59,360 nt of DNA from Hyphomicrobiales bacterium. Lineage in GTDB: Bacteria; Pseudomonadota; Alphaproteobacteria; Rhizobiales; Rhizobiaceae. Below the pieces are notes generated by a model, which was not told the origin of the DNA, made no database searches, and was given only the letters and a program-made list of their open reading frames with translations. Below, one piece after another: positions 32,112-41,391 of the stretch. Made by a program: the position numbers and the translations under genes. The DNA lies in contig PAPH01000071.1 in NCBI GenBank assembly GCA_002709005.1, positions 1-59,360 of the forward strand, written 5' to 3'. Positions within the stretch are counted from its first letter, which is position 1; each line of letters opens with the position of its first letter.

Positions 32112-32624
32112 CATTTCCTCCCTGTGATGCGCCTGTGCGAGACGCTTCAATTTCTAACCTAGCTCTAGGCTACGTAAACGTAAATGGCGAAGTTGACGAA
32201 GCTGTGGCGAAGCTTCCGGGGCGGCTGCGAGCCATCATCGTCCGCTTTTCCGCTCGGCCGAAAGGCGGGCGTTCGGGGAAATTTGAAATGCATTTTAGAC
32301 AAAGGCGATTGAAGCGTGGTTAGCCGTTGGTTGATTTTTGAGGTGCAAACGGAGGGTTAAAATCGCTTCGGGAGCGCGCGGTGCCGGGATTCCGATGATT
32401 AACGAAAACCCAAATTTACCAAGCATTTGAACTTTATTTGTCTCGCATTAATCATTCAATTTAACGGCCTTTTCAATCGCTTGCGGCAAAGTGGTCAGCA
32501 TCAAACGAGCGCCGGAAACAAGCCGGGCCGAACCACGAAACGACCGGCAGAAGCCGGCGGAAAATTAAGACGGCTCTCAGGGGCTGACAGGGCAAGCGAA
32601 GACAAGAGCAGACGGAGAATTACA
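32112..32624. other. 513-bp intergenic region between the DUF2147-like and Sel1 genes
   Basis: A divergent promoter region with no convincing gene. It holds CCTAG-CT-CTAGG at 32158-32169 and the tandem ACGTAAACGTAA at 32172-32183 near the DUF2147-like side, and an AT-rich stretch at about 32395-32465 that probably supplies the Sel1 gene promoter. Short frames here have poor composition and no ribosome sites. Confidence 0.5.
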
Positions 32625-32891
32625 ATGGCACGCTATGAAATTCACGATCTCGACCAGGCCGCCGCCGGCGGTGAAACCCGCGCCGAAGTCTATTGCGAGA
32701 TGGGGCTGATGTATGCTTCCGGCCGCGACTGCGAGCAGGACATGGTTGCCGCTCACAAATGGCTCAACATCGCGGCGGTCAAGGGCTCGGACAGGGCCGC
32801 AGCCCTGCGGGCCGAACTGGCCAACACGATGTCGAAGTCCGATCTGGCCACGGCTCTGCGCCAGGCGCGCGAATGGATGACGATGCACTGA
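32625..32891 (+). CDS. Small Sel1-repeat protein
   Basis: An 88-residue protein carrying one to two Sel1-like helical repeats: AEVYCEMGLMYASGRDCEQD and MVAAHKWLNIAAVKGSDRAA. Sel1 repeats make protein-protein contacts. A protein of just this length and opening (MARYEIHDLDQAAAGGE) is widely conserved in rhizobia, function unknown. The ATG at 32625 follows ACGGAGAA. The in-frame sequence from 32427 is AT-rich and unlikely to be translated. Two inverted repeats follow (32896-32930 and 32949-32983). Confidence 0.82.
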   Translation: MARYEIHDLDQAAAGGETRAEVYCEMGLMYASGRDCEQDMVAAHKWLNIAAVKGSDRAAALRAELANTMSKSDLATALRQAREWMTMH

Positions 32892-32895
32892 AATT

Positions 32896-32983
32896 TTCGA
32901 TCGCTGCGCCGGACAGGGCCTGCGATCGAACACCCCGGGGGAACGGGGGAAAGCCGGGCTGTGAGGGGACATGTCCGGCTTTC
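32896..32983. terminator. Two tandem inverted repeats between Sel1 and the hisC-like gene
   Basis: TTCGATCGC/GCGATCGAA (32896-32904, 32922-32930) and GAAAGCCGG/CCGGCTTTC (32949-32957, 32975-32983) are 9-bp inverted repeats with 17-base loops. Both lie between converging genes, where a transcription stop is expected. Long loops and the lack of a clear T-run keep this tentative. Confidence 0.4.
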
Positions 32984-33044
32984 GCGAAAGCCGCGACCGG
33001 CCGAAACAAGGCTGGCGCGGCTTTTCCGCTTTCGCAACCGCACG

Positions 33045-34154
33045 TCAGCCGAGCTTTGCCAACACTTTCGGTACCGTCTCGGCCAGAATGTCGATTTCCG
33101 CAGCGGGGCCGGCGGAGATGCGGATGCAACGATTGAGAGGCGCGGGGCCAGGCATGCGGATGAAGATGCCCTCCTTGGCGAGTTCCTCGAGGATCGTTTT
33201 GGCGCGAGCGCCATCGCCGCAATCGAGCGCGATGAAATTGGTGGCTGTCGGCAAAGGCGCGAGGCCATTCCCACGGCCGATTTCGGCGATCCGTTCGAGC
33301 GAGCGGGATACCGACGATTTCACATGCGCAAGCCATAGTTCGTCGGCAAGCGCCGCGAGAGCCGCGACCTGGCCGAGCCGGTTGACTCCGAAATGATTGC
33401 GCACCCGGTCGAAGCGGGAGATCGTGCCGGTGGTTCCGAAACCGTAGCCGATGCGCTGGCCGGCGAGGCCGTAGGCTTTCGAGAAGGTCCGGAAGCGGAT
33501 CACGTTCGGCTTGTCGGCCAGAGCGTCGATGGCCGGCACCGCGTCGGCCGGTGCGAATTCGCAGTAGGCTTCATCGAGAACGAGAAGGGTGGTCTCGGGC
33601 AGCGCATTCGCGAATTCGACGATTGCCTCCGCCCGGTGCCAGCTTCCCATCGGGTTGTCTGGATTTGCGAGATAGACGAGCGGGGCGTCTTCGCGGCGCA
33701 CGGCTTCGGTGAGTGCATCTAGATCTTCGCGGTCGGCGCGATAGGGCACGGTGACGAGCCGCCCGCCGAAACCGGCGACATGGTAGTTGAAGGTCGGGTA
33801 GGCGCCGAGCGAGGTGACGACTGGAGTGTCGTGGGTCACGACCAGCCGCACCACGAGGCCGAGAAGCCCGTCGATCCTTTCTCCGACGACGATACGGCCG
33901 GGGGAGAGGCAGAGATGCGTGCCAAGGGCCGCGCGCAGGTCGTGATTTTCAGGATCGGCATAGCGCCAGGACAGAGGGGCTGCTTCCCTCATCGCCTCGA
34001 TTACAGAGGGAGCCGGGCCGAAGCCGTTTTCGTTCGCGCCGAGACGGGCGCGGAAGGCGGCCCCCATGGCGCGTTCCTGCGTTTCAGGGCCGACGAAGGG
34101 CACGGTCGGCAGCAGGGATTCGGCAAGCCCGGTGAAACGGCGAAAGGCATCCAT
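33045..34154 (-). CDS. HisC-like PLP aminotransferase
   Basis: A 369-residue fold-type I aminotransferase close to histidinol-phosphate aminotransferase. Visible motifs: LGANENGFGPAPSV at the N-terminus, VYLANPDNPMGSW (Asn for the PLP ring), LVLDEAYCEFAP (Asp for the pyridine N) and the Schiff-base lysine in RFRTFSKAYGLAGQRIGYGFG (core TFSKAYGLAGQR). The arginine of the phosphate/carboxylate site is in RCIRISAG. It could make histidine or act on aromatic amino acids; no his genes are nearby, so the substrate is open. It is divergent from the AEC transporter. Confidence 0.85.
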   Translation of the reverse strand: MDAFRRFTGLAESLLPTVPFVGPETQERAMGAAFRARLGANENGFGPAPSVIEAMREAAPLSWRYADPENHDLRAALGTHLCLSPGRIVVGERIDGLLGLVVRLVVTHDTPVVTSLGAYPTFNYHVAGFGGRLVTVPYRADREDLDALTEAVRREDAPLVYLANPDNPMGSWHRAEAIVEFANALPETTLLVLDEAYCEFAPADAVPAIDALADKPNVIRFRTFSKAYGLAGQRIGYGFGTTGTISRFDRVRNHFGVNRLGQVAALAALADELWLAHVKSSVSRSLERIAEIGRGNGLAPLPTATNFIALDCGDGARAKTILEELAKEGIFIRMPGPAPLNRCIRISAGPAAEIDILAETVPKVLAKLG

Positions 34155-34275
34155 GGCGTATTTCTCCTCCTGATGCCCCTAGCCGTCCACGGAGCTTGCC
34201 GCAAGTCCCATGGAAAGGGGCTTTGCAGCGTCGGAGCGCCGGGGTAGGAACGACCACCCCTCCCGGAGCCTCTTC

Positions 34276-35232
34276 ATGCCGTCCTTCGCCCAGACAATCA
34301 TCGTCGTCTTTTCACTGATCGCGCTCGGCTATGCCGCGGCCGGAGTGAAGCTGATCCGGCCGTCGACGGGCGAGGGGCTTGCTGATTTCGTGTTCACCGT
34401 GGCGCTGCCGCTGCTCTTGTTCCGGACGATCGTTCATTCGGAGTTCGACCACGGTCTGCCGCTGCTTCTCTGGCTGACCTATTTCACAGCCGTCTTTTCC
34501 ACCTGGGCGCTGGGCCATACCCTTCTGCGCGCCTTTTTCGGCCGAGACGTGCGCGGCGGGGTGGTGGCAGGCGTGACAGCCTCGTTTTCCAACCTGCTTC
34601 TCATCGGGGTGCCGTTCATAACCGGAATCTACGGCGACAAGGGATTGGCGCTCCTGTCGCAGATCCTGTCGATTCATCTGCCGATCATGATGGCTGTGTC
34701 GATCATCGCGTTCGATTACGGCCTGCGCCGCGACGGGCTTGCCGAGCGGTCGGCGGGTCCCGTCGCTCTCGCCCGCAATTTCCTGCGCCAGCTTCTGGCC
34801 AATCCGCTGATCATCGGGATTTTCGCGGGGCTCGTCGTGCGTATCACCGGTCTTCCGATTCCCGAGGTGGCCGACCGGGTGATCCTGAGCCTCGGATCAG
34901 CGGGCGGGCCGCTGGCGCTGTTTTCAATGGGGATATCGCTGTTCGGCTATGGAATTCGCGGACAAATCGCCTCGTCGCTCGTCCTGGTGGGGCTGAAGCT
35001 TCTGGTGATGCCGGCCGCGGCCCTCGCCGTGGCGCTGGCGCTCGGTCTGCCGGAACTGACCGCTAAAGTGGTGGTTGTGGCGGCCTCGCTGCCGGCAGGC
35101 GCCAATACATGGCTGATCGCCACGCGGTTCGGAACCGGCCAGAGGCTTGCCTCGACCTCAATGACGATCGGCACGGCACTCGCCGCACTGAGTTCGGGCG
35201 TATGGCTGATGGTCGTCGAGCGGATCTTCTAA
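34276..35232 (+). CDS. AEC-family auxin-efflux-like transporter
   Basis: A 318-residue membrane protein with two sets of about five helices, as in AEC (auxin efflux carrier) permeases such as MdcF/MleP. Readable helices include TIIVVFSLIALGYAAAG, SFSNLLLIGVPFITGIYG and LALFSMGISLFGYGI; the family's conserved cross-over segments SNLLLIGVP and PAGANTWLIATRFG are present. It probably exports or exchanges small carboxylates; the substrate is unknown. Start ATG at 34276; in-frame sequence from 34210 is not membrane-like. It converges on the L,D-transpeptidase gene. Confidence 0.86.
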   Translation: MPSFAQTIIVVFSLIALGYAAAGVKLIRPSTGEGLADFVFTVALPLLLFRTIVHSEFDHGLPLLLWLTYFTAVFSTWALGHTLLRAFFGRDVRGGVVAGVTASFSNLLLIGVPFITGIYGDKGLALLSQILSIHLPIMMAVSIIAFDYGLRRDGLAERSAGPVALARNFLRQLLANPLIIGIFAGLVVRITGLPIPEVADRVILSLGSAGGPLALFSMGISLFGYGIRGQIASSLVLVGLKLLVMPAAALAVALALGLPELTAKVVVVAASLPAGANTWLIATRFGTGQRLASTSMTIGTALAALSSGVWLMVVERIF

Positions 35233-35294
35233 CAAATCCTTCCGGCGAAGCGGGGGGCGAAACCGGTTCCGCTCCCGCCCTCTCCAGGCTGACG

Positions 35295-36686
35295 CTATTC
35301 CTCGAACGTTACCGTCACGCCCGGCTCGACCATGCCGGCGAGCTCGTTGGCGTCCCAGTTGGTCAGGCGGACGCAGCCATGAGAGGCGGTCTTTCCGATC
35401 TTCGAGGGCTCCGGCGTGCCGTGAATGCCGTATGTCGGCTTCGAAAGCGCGATCCAGGTGTTGCCGACGGGGCCGTTCGGACCGGGGGGGATTTCCAGAA
35501 CCTTGTCGTTCTCGCCCTGCTTGAAATTGACCTTCGGATTGTAGGTGTAGCCCGGATTATGGGCGATACGCTTGATTTCCACCGTGCCGGTGGGCGAGGG
35601 CGTGTCGCTCGAGCCGATGGTGGCCGGATAGGCGACCAGAAGCTTTCCGTTCTCGTCATACCCGCGGACCTGCTTGCGGCCCTTGTCGGCAATAATGCTC
35701 GCGACCTTGCCCTTCCGCTTGGCTCCGGGGGCGACCACCTTGATGCGTGTGCCCGGACGGGTGAAGTCGGCGTCGGGGTTGATCTCCTTGAGATAATCCT
35801 CATCCATGTGGAAGCGCTCGGCGAGCATCTCGATGGTCGAGGTGTAGGCAAGCCGTTCGAGCTTGGCCTTCTCGCTGTAATCGGCGGGGATGGAGGCGAC
35901 ATAGGGGCCCGCGGCATCCTCGGGGGTGATTTCGTAGGTCGTGAACGCCATGCCGTCGCCGCTGGCGAGCCGGTCCATGATGTCTTCCGCGTCGGACGGA
36001 TCGATCTTCTGGCCGCCGGCCTCGGTCCAGGCGGCGAGCGCCTTTTCGACGTTCGATCCCATCCGGCCGTCGATGACGCCCGGCGACATGCCGGCCCGGT
36101 CGAGAAACACCTGGAGGTTGGCGACTTCGGCCTTCGAAAGCTTGGCGGTCGCGGGGGCCGTCATCCCTTGAGACTCGTTCGGCCGGCGCGGGCCGATATC
36201 GTCGCGGGGCGGAACCGATGCGGTATCGGGGTTGAGATCCCGCCGTTCGATGCTTGCTTGCGGCGCGGTGGGGAAATCGTCGGGGCCGTAGACATCGCCG
36301 CGGTTGTCCCACCCGCCATCGTCCGGATATGGGTTCATCGGATATTTGGCTTCCGGAGGCATGTCGGAGGGATAGGTCGGGGTGGATGCGTAGCCCCGGT
36401 CGCCGTCTTGGAACGGCCGCCGGCCGAATTCACGGCGGTATTCGCCCGGGGTCATCTCGAAGCCTATGACGACGTTGTTCCTGTCGAGCACGAGAACGCG
36501 CCCGTTAACGTCGGTTGTCGTGCGCACGGAGCCGAGTTCCGGAACATCCTCGATAACGCGGCCGTCCGGGGTGACAAGAAGGGTTCCCCAGTCTTGAGCG
36601 TGGGCCTGAACCGAAAGCAGCAGTGTGGCAGTGCCCATGGCGAGGGTGAGACGTGCCACGGAAGAGGACAGACGACGGATAAGCAT
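35295..36686 (-). CDS. Secreted L,D-transpeptidase with peptidoglycan-binding region, long form
   Basis: A 463-residue exported protein. After a signal peptide (VARLTLAMGTATLLLSVQAHA) come a variable Pro/Asp-rich region, a peptidoglycan-binding-like stretch near 180-230 (LQVFLDRAGMSPGVIDGRMG), a LysM-like segment (LAERFHMDEDYLKEINPD) and a C-terminal YkuD domain. The catalytic motif YGIHGTPEPSKIGKTASHGC ends in the active cysteine of SHGCVRLTNWD. It cross-links peptidoglycan in the periplasm. The ATG at 36686 gives a proper signal peptide; a frame to 36782 does not. Second L,D-transpeptidase of this window. Confidence 0.9.
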   Translation of the reverse strand: MLIRRLSSSVARLTLAMGTATLLLSVQAHAQDWGTLLVTPDGRVIEDVPELGSVRTTTDVNGRVLVLDRNNVVIGFEMTPGEYRREFGRRPFQDGDRGYASTPTYPSDMPPEAKYPMNPYPDDGGWDNRGDVYGPDDFPTAPQASIERRDLNPDTASVPPRDDIGPRRPNESQGMTAPATAKLSKAEVANLQVFLDRAGMSPGVIDGRMGSNVEKALAAWTEAGGQKIDPSDAEDIMDRLASGDGMAFTTYEITPEDAAGPYVASIPADYSEKAKLERLAYTSTIEMLAERFHMDEDYLKEINPDADFTRPGTRIKVVAPGAKRKGKVASIIADKGRKQVRGYDENGKLLVAYPATIGSSDTPSPTGTVEIKRIAHNPGYTYNPKVNFKQGENDKVLEIPPGPNGPVGNTWIALSKPTYGIHGTPEPSKIGKTASHGCVRLTNWDANELAGMVEPGVTVTFEE

Positions 36687-37097
36687 GTTGTTCCCCGAAC
36701 TTTGTAACGCTTGGCCGAATCTGCCGGAACCAAGCTGAACGCAAACTGAATATGCCGGTGATATCGGCGGCAATAGGGCCAACGGCGAAGATAGGCAATC
36801 GGTTCCGGCGCCACGATTTTAAGCTGGGAGGTCCGTTTTATACGCGCAGCCGGCGTGCTGCTGCCCCAAACAGGACAAAGTGGCGCGATAATGCATTCGT
36901 CGTTGCACGGGTATCACGGGTGGACGCGAAAGTAGTGGTGCGGCAGTACTTGCAACGAAGGCATTTCAACAGTGACGAAAGTCCCTATATAGCGTGTGCC
37001 GCAAATGATGGCGCTTCGCGCATTGTGAAAATAGTGATTTCGCTTGAGGGGCGGCGCACCGAGGCGGATCGGCCGAGCGCCAAAGAGGGGGCAATAC
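36687..37097. other. 411-bp divergent promoter region, L,D-transpeptidase / RND efflux
   Basis: The gap between divergent genes. I see no coding sequence worth calling. A TATATAGCG near 36985 and the AT-rich GTGAAAATAGTGATT near 37025 could belong to the efflux promoter, and GAGGGGG at 37084-37090 is the efflux adaptor's ribosome site. No TetR or other efflux-repressor gene lies here. Confidence 0.45.
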
Positions 37098-38246
37098 ATG
37101 CCGCGCATGAGATTTCATCGTCTGGCCGCGTTCGTGGTTCTGGCCGTTTCGGCAGCCTGGGTCGCCACGGGCGAGTTCGCATCGGTCGGCAGTGCCACTG
37201 ACGAGGATCAGACATCTGCCGAGACCGGTTCCGCCGTGACCGAGCCCGCCGCGGGGCAGGCGGAGGCCCGACAGCATACGGTGGCGGTATCCAGCCCCGA
37301 TTTCATCGAGCATGACCGGATCGTCCGCGTTTCCGGGGTGACCGAGGCAGACAAGAAGACCACGCTCGCCACCCGTGTTTCCGGTGTGATCGCAGATCTC
37401 GCCGTCAAGAAGGGCGACTGGGTGGATGCGGGCGAGGTGATCCTGACGCTGGACGGTCCGGACAAGGAAGCCGCTGTGGATACCGCAAAGGCCCTGCTGC
37501 AACAGCGGCAGAACGAAGCCGACAATGCCGAGCAACTGATCAGCCGGGGTATTTCCCCGAAAACCAAGGCCGACGACTCCCGTTCGGCGCTGGCTGCCGC
37601 GCGTTCGCAACTCGAAGCGGCGCAGGCCGAATTCGACCGGCTCAAGGTGCGTGCGCCCTTTGACGGCGTGATCGATAGCGTCTCCGTGGAGGAAGGAAGC
37701 TGGGCGCCGGCCGGTGAGGCGGTGGCGACCCTTCTCTCGCTCGATCCGATCGTCGCTGCCGGCGAGATTTCGGAACGCGAGCGCCATCTGATCGCGGTCG
37801 GCAGCAAGGCGGAAATCGCCCTCATCAACGGCGAAACCGTCGAAGGGACGATCCGCTTCATCAGCCGTGAAGCGACCTCGGAAACCCGGACGTTTCCGCT
37901 GGAGGTGGTGGCCGGGAACCCCGATCACACGATCCCCGGCGGGATGACCGCCGAGATCAGGCTCCGAGCCGATCCCGTCAAGGCTGTCCGTCTGCCGCGT
38001 TCCGTGGTGACGCTGGATGAGGAGGGCAATCTCGGCGTGCGGGTCGTATCCGCGGACAACAAGGTCGAATTCGTCCCCATCGACCTGATCGACGACACCC
38101 CCGAAGGCCTTGTTCTCGGCGGCATCCCGGAAGGGTCGCGGATTGTCGTCCTGGGCCAGGATCTGGTGACCGAGGGCGAGGTGGTGAACGCCGTCGATGC
38201 GAAGGCCTCGCAAGGCGGCGAGCTCAAGACCGGGGCCGTCGAATGA
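37098..38246 (+). CDS. RND efflux periplasmic adaptor (HlyD/MFP family)
   Basis: A 382-residue membrane-fusion protein linking an RND pump to an outer-membrane channel. A hydrophobic N-terminal anchor (LAAFVVLAVSAAWVATG) without a lipobox cysteine precedes the lipoyl/barrel-sandwich halves (VSGVIADLAVKKGDWVDAGE and LKVRAPFDGVIDSVSVEEGS), with a coiled-coil hairpin between (about 130-200, LLQQRQNEADNAEQLISRG). The start at 37098 follows GAGGGGG. Its stop overlaps the permease start (ATGA), so the two are translated together. No outer-membrane channel gene is adjacent. Confidence 0.92.
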   Translation: MPRMRFHRLAAFVVLAVSAAWVATGEFASVGSATDEDQTSAETGSAVTEPAAGQAEARQHTVAVSSPDFIEHDRIVRVSGVTEADKKTTLATRVSGVIADLAVKKGDWVDAGEVILTLDGPDKEAAVDTAKALLQQRQNEADNAEQLISRGISPKTKADDSRSALAAARSQLEAAQAEFDRLKVRAPFDGVIDSVSVEEGSWAPAGEAVATLLSLDPIVAAGEISERERHLIAVGSKAEIALINGETVEGTIRFISREATSETRTFPLEVVAGNPDHTIPGGMTAEIRLRADPVKAVRLPRSVVTLDEEGNLGVRVVSADNKVEFVPIDLIDDTPEGLVLGGIPEGSRIVVLGQDLVTEGEVVNAVDAKASQGGELKTGAVE

Positions 38247-41200
38247 ACCTCGTCGACATTGCCATCCGCAATGCCCGGCTGACGCTGGCGGTTCTCCTGT
38301 TTCTCATCATCGCCGGGTCGATGGCCTATCTCGACATCCCGAAGGAAGCCGAGCCGGACGTTCAGATCCCGGTCATCTATGTGAGCATGATCTATCAGGG
38401 GATTTCGCCCGAGGATTCCGAGCGCCTGCTGCTCCGACCGATGGAAACCAAGCTCCAGACGATCACGGGCATCAAGGAAATGCGCTCGACGGCCTATCAG
38501 GGCGGCGGCAACGTGCTCTTGGAGTTCCAGGCCGGTGCCGACCTCGACAAGGCGCTCGATGACGTGCGCAACAAGGTCGACGACGCCAGGCAGGATCTGC
38601 CGTCAGGCGCCGAGGAGCCCTCGGTCCACGAGGTCAACATTTCCGAGTTCCCGGTGCTCGTCGTCACGCTGTCGGGGAACGTGCCCGAACGCGCGCTGAC
38701 GCGGACGGCGCGCGAACTGCGCGACCGGATCGAGGAAATCAACGGCGTGCTCGACGCCAACCTTCAGGGTGCGCGCGACGATCTCGTCGAGATCATCATC
38801 GATCCCGTCAAACTGTCGTCCTACGGGCTCCAGCTCGACCAGTTGATACAGGGCATCAATGCCGGCAATTCGGTGGTGGCGGCGGGCTCTCTGGAAGGGC
38901 AGGAGGGACGCTACGCGGTCAAGGTACCGCTGCTGATCGAGGATGTGGAGGACGTCGCTAATCTGCCGGTGGTCGCCGGGCCCAACGCGGTGGTACGGGT
39001 GCGCGATCTCGCCACGATCCGCTCCGCGTTCAACGACGCCACCACAATCACCCGCCTCAACGGCAAGCCGGCGATTGCGATCGAGGTGTCCAAGCGTTCG
39101 GGCTCGAACCTGCTCGAGACCGTCGACGCCGTTAAGACGGTTGCCGACGAATACGCGAAGCTGCTGCCGGAAGGCGCAGAGATCAGCTACAGCCAGGATA
39201 AATCGACCTCGATCCGGCAGCTTCTGAGCGATCTGCAGAACTCCGTGCTTACGGCCGTTATCCTCGTCTTCATCGTCATTCTCTATGCGCTGTCCGGCCG
39301 CGCCTCGATGCTGATCGGCTTCGCGATTCCTGCTTCATTCCTGATGGGAATTCTCGCGCTGTCGATGGCCGGGCTGACGGTCAATATCGTGGTGTTGTTC
39401 AGCCTCATTCTCGCCGTGGGCATGTTGGTGGACGATGCGATCATCGTCACCGAATTCGCCGAGCGGCGGATGTCCGAGGGGCTCGACCGGCGCGAGGCGT
39501 TCTCGCTGGCGGCCAAGCGCATGGCGGGGCCGGTGATCGCAGCGACGCTGACCCGTGTGGCGGCCTTCTCGCCGCTCCTGTTCTGGCCGGGGATCGTCGG
39601 CGAGTTCATGAAATACATGCCGATCACGCTGATCGCGACGCTGTCGGCTTCTCTGCTCTACGCTCTTGTCTTCACGCCGACCCTCGGGGCGATGTTCGCC
39701 AAGCCGACGCCTGAGGACGAGCACGCAAAAGACGGCGCCTATATGTGGGTGGTCGGCAAGGCGGTCCGCCATCCGTTCATCGTGCTGTTCCTGTCCATCA
39801 GCCTGCTGGTGGCGGTGCCGGTGGCCTACGGGAAATACGGTTCGGGCGTCGAATTCTTCCCAAGTATCGAGCCTGAATACGGACTGCTTTACGTTCATGC
39901 GCGCGGCAACCTGTCGCTCGACGAGAAGGACACTGCCGTACGGATGGCCGAGGACCGCATTCTCGGCTGGCCGGGGATCAAGAGCGTCTACACCCGCGTC
40001 GGCAATGTCTCGGGTGGCGGCAACGAAGTCGCGCAGGACGTGGTGGGGGTGATCCAGTACGAGTTCGTCGACTGGCGCGAACGCAAGCCGGCGGGTGAGA
40101 TCCTCGAGGATTTCCGCGCCAACATGACGGGTTTCCCCGGTGTCGAGATCGAGGTGAAAGTGCCGGAAGGCGGGCCGCCGACCGGCAAGGCGATCCAGAT
40201 CGAGTTGTCAGCGGCCGACCCCGAACACCTGGCTGGCGTCGCCCGCGAGGTAGCCGCGGGATTGCGCGAGATTCCGGAGGTCATCGACGTCTCCGACGGT
40301 CTGCCGCCGCCCGGCGTCGACTGGGAGCTCAACGTGGATCGCTCCACCGCCGCGCGCTACGGCGTGGGGCCATCGGCTGTCGGAACTGTCGTCCAGCTGG
40401 TTACCACCGGCCTCAAGCTGACCGACTACCGGCCGGCCGGCGTCGACGACGCGGTGGATATCCGGCTCCGTCTTCCGGAGGACCGGCGGACGCTGTCCGA
40501 GCTCGACAATCTGCGGATCCAGACCAATCAGGGCGCGGTGCCGATCTCCAATTTCGTCACGCGCGAGGCAGCCCCCAGTACCGGGACGCTGACACGCATC
40601 GACGGATCGCGCACGGTGGTGGTCGATGCGGGGCTCAAGGAGGGCGTCCAGGCCGATCCGATACGCCGCGGCATCGTCGAGCGGCTGGAAGCGCAGAATC
40701 TCCAAGACTTCGGCGTCCGCTACAAACTCGGCGGCGAAGACGAGGAGCAGAAGGCCGCTGGCGAATTCCTCAGCAAGGCCTTCGGCGCGGCAATCTTTCT
40801 GATCTTCATCGTGCTGCTCGCGCAGTTCAACAAGTTCGTCTCGGTATTCCTGGTGCTTACCGCGGTGGTCATGTCCACAATCGGGGTATTCCTCGGCCTT
40901 TTGATAATGGGCCAGCCTTTCGGTGTCGTCATGACCGGCATCGGCATCATCGCGCTCGCCGGCGTTGTGGTGAACAACAACATCGTGCTGATCGACACCT
41001 ACGACCTCTTGCGGCACGAGGGGATGGACAAGCTTGAAGCGGTGCTCCAGACCTGCCGCGAGCGCGCACGTCCCGTCGTTCTGACAGCCGTGACCGCCAT
41101 TCTCGGCGTGTTGCCGATTGCCTTCGGCTTCAATCTGGAACTGCTCGGCCACGAGACCACCTATGGTGCGCCGTCGACCCAGTGGTGGATTGCGCTTTCG

Positions 41201-41383
41201 AGCGCCATCGTCTTCGGTCTGGCCTTCTCAACCATCCTGACACTGATCGTCACGCCTTCGCTCTTGATGATCGTCACGCGGTCGAACGACAGCAAGGTAA
41301 CCGCGGCCTGGCAACGGTTCCGCAACCGTTTCCGGTTTGGCCGTAGGACGTCAGGCGAAGGGAAAGCCGAACCAGCGGAATAG
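38243..41383 (+). CDS. RND-family efflux permease
   Basis: A 1,046-residue inner-membrane RND transporter with the usual duplicated layout of 12 helices and two large periplasmic loops. The proton-relay acidic pair is in helix 4, LILAVGMLVDDAIIVTEFAE. Other family marks are the N-terminal RNARLTLAVLLFLIIAGS, GISPEDSERLLLRPME, and GIIALAGVVVNNNIVLIDTY in the second half. It expels drugs, solvents or metabolites from the periplasm by proton antiport; it looks like the HAE-type rather than a heavy-metal exporter, but no substrate can be assigned. Confidence 0.93.
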   Translation: MNLVDIAIRNARLTLAVLLFLIIAGSMAYLDIPKEAEPDVQIPVIYVSMIYQGISPEDSERLLLRPMETKLQTITGIKEMRSTAYQGGGNVLLEFQAGADLDKALDDVRNKVDDARQDLPSGAEEPSVHEVNISEFPVLVVTLSGNVPERALTRTARELRDRIEEINGVLDANLQGARDDLVEIIIDPVKLSSYGLQLDQLIQGINAGNSVVAAGSLEGQEGRYAVKVPLLIEDVEDVANLPVVAGPNAVVRVRDLATIRSAFNDATTITRLNGKPAIAIEVSKRSGSNLLETVDAVKTVADEYAKLLPEGAEISYSQDKSTSIRQLLSDLQNSVLTAVILVFIVILYALSGRASMLIGFAIPASFLMGILALSMAGLTVNIVVLFSLILAVGMLVDDAIIVTEFAERRMSEGLDRREAFSLAAKRMAGPVIAATLTRVAAFSPLLFWPGIVGEFMKYMPITLIATLSASLLYALVFTPTLGAMFAKPTPEDEHAKDGAYMWVVGKAVRHPFIVLFLSISLLVAVPVAYGKYGSGVEFFPSIEPEYGLLYVHARGNLSLDEKDTAVRMAEDRILGWPGIKSVYTRVGNVSGGGNEVAQDVVGVIQYEFVDWRERKPAGEILEDFRANMTGFPGVEIEVKVPEGGPPTGKAIQIELSAADPEHLAGVAREVAAGLREIPEVIDVSDGLPPPGVDWELNVDRSTAARYGVGPSAVGTVVQLVTTGLKLTDYRPAGVDDAVDIRLRLPEDRRTLSELDNLRIQTNQGAVPISNFVTREAAPSTGTLTRIDGSRTVVVDAGLKEGVQADPIRRGIVERLEAQNLQDFGVRYKLGGEDEEQKAAGEFLSKAFGAAIFLIFIVLLAQFNKFVSVFLVLTAVVMSTIGVFLGLLIMGQPFGVVMTGIGIIALAGVVVNNNIVLIDTYDLLRHEGMDKLEAVLQTCRERARPVVLTAVTAILGVLPIAFGFNLELLGHETTYGAPSTQWWIALSSAIVFGLAFSTILTLIVTPSLLMIVTRSNDSKVTAAWQRFRNRFRFGRRTSGEGKAEPAE

Positions 41384-41391
41384 GGTTTCAG

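Noticed and set aside
35233..35294. GCGAAACCGGTTCCGC as an operator between converging genes
   Set aside because: The near-palindrome lies between two gene ends, where no promoter is expected, and GC-rich DNA gives such matches often.
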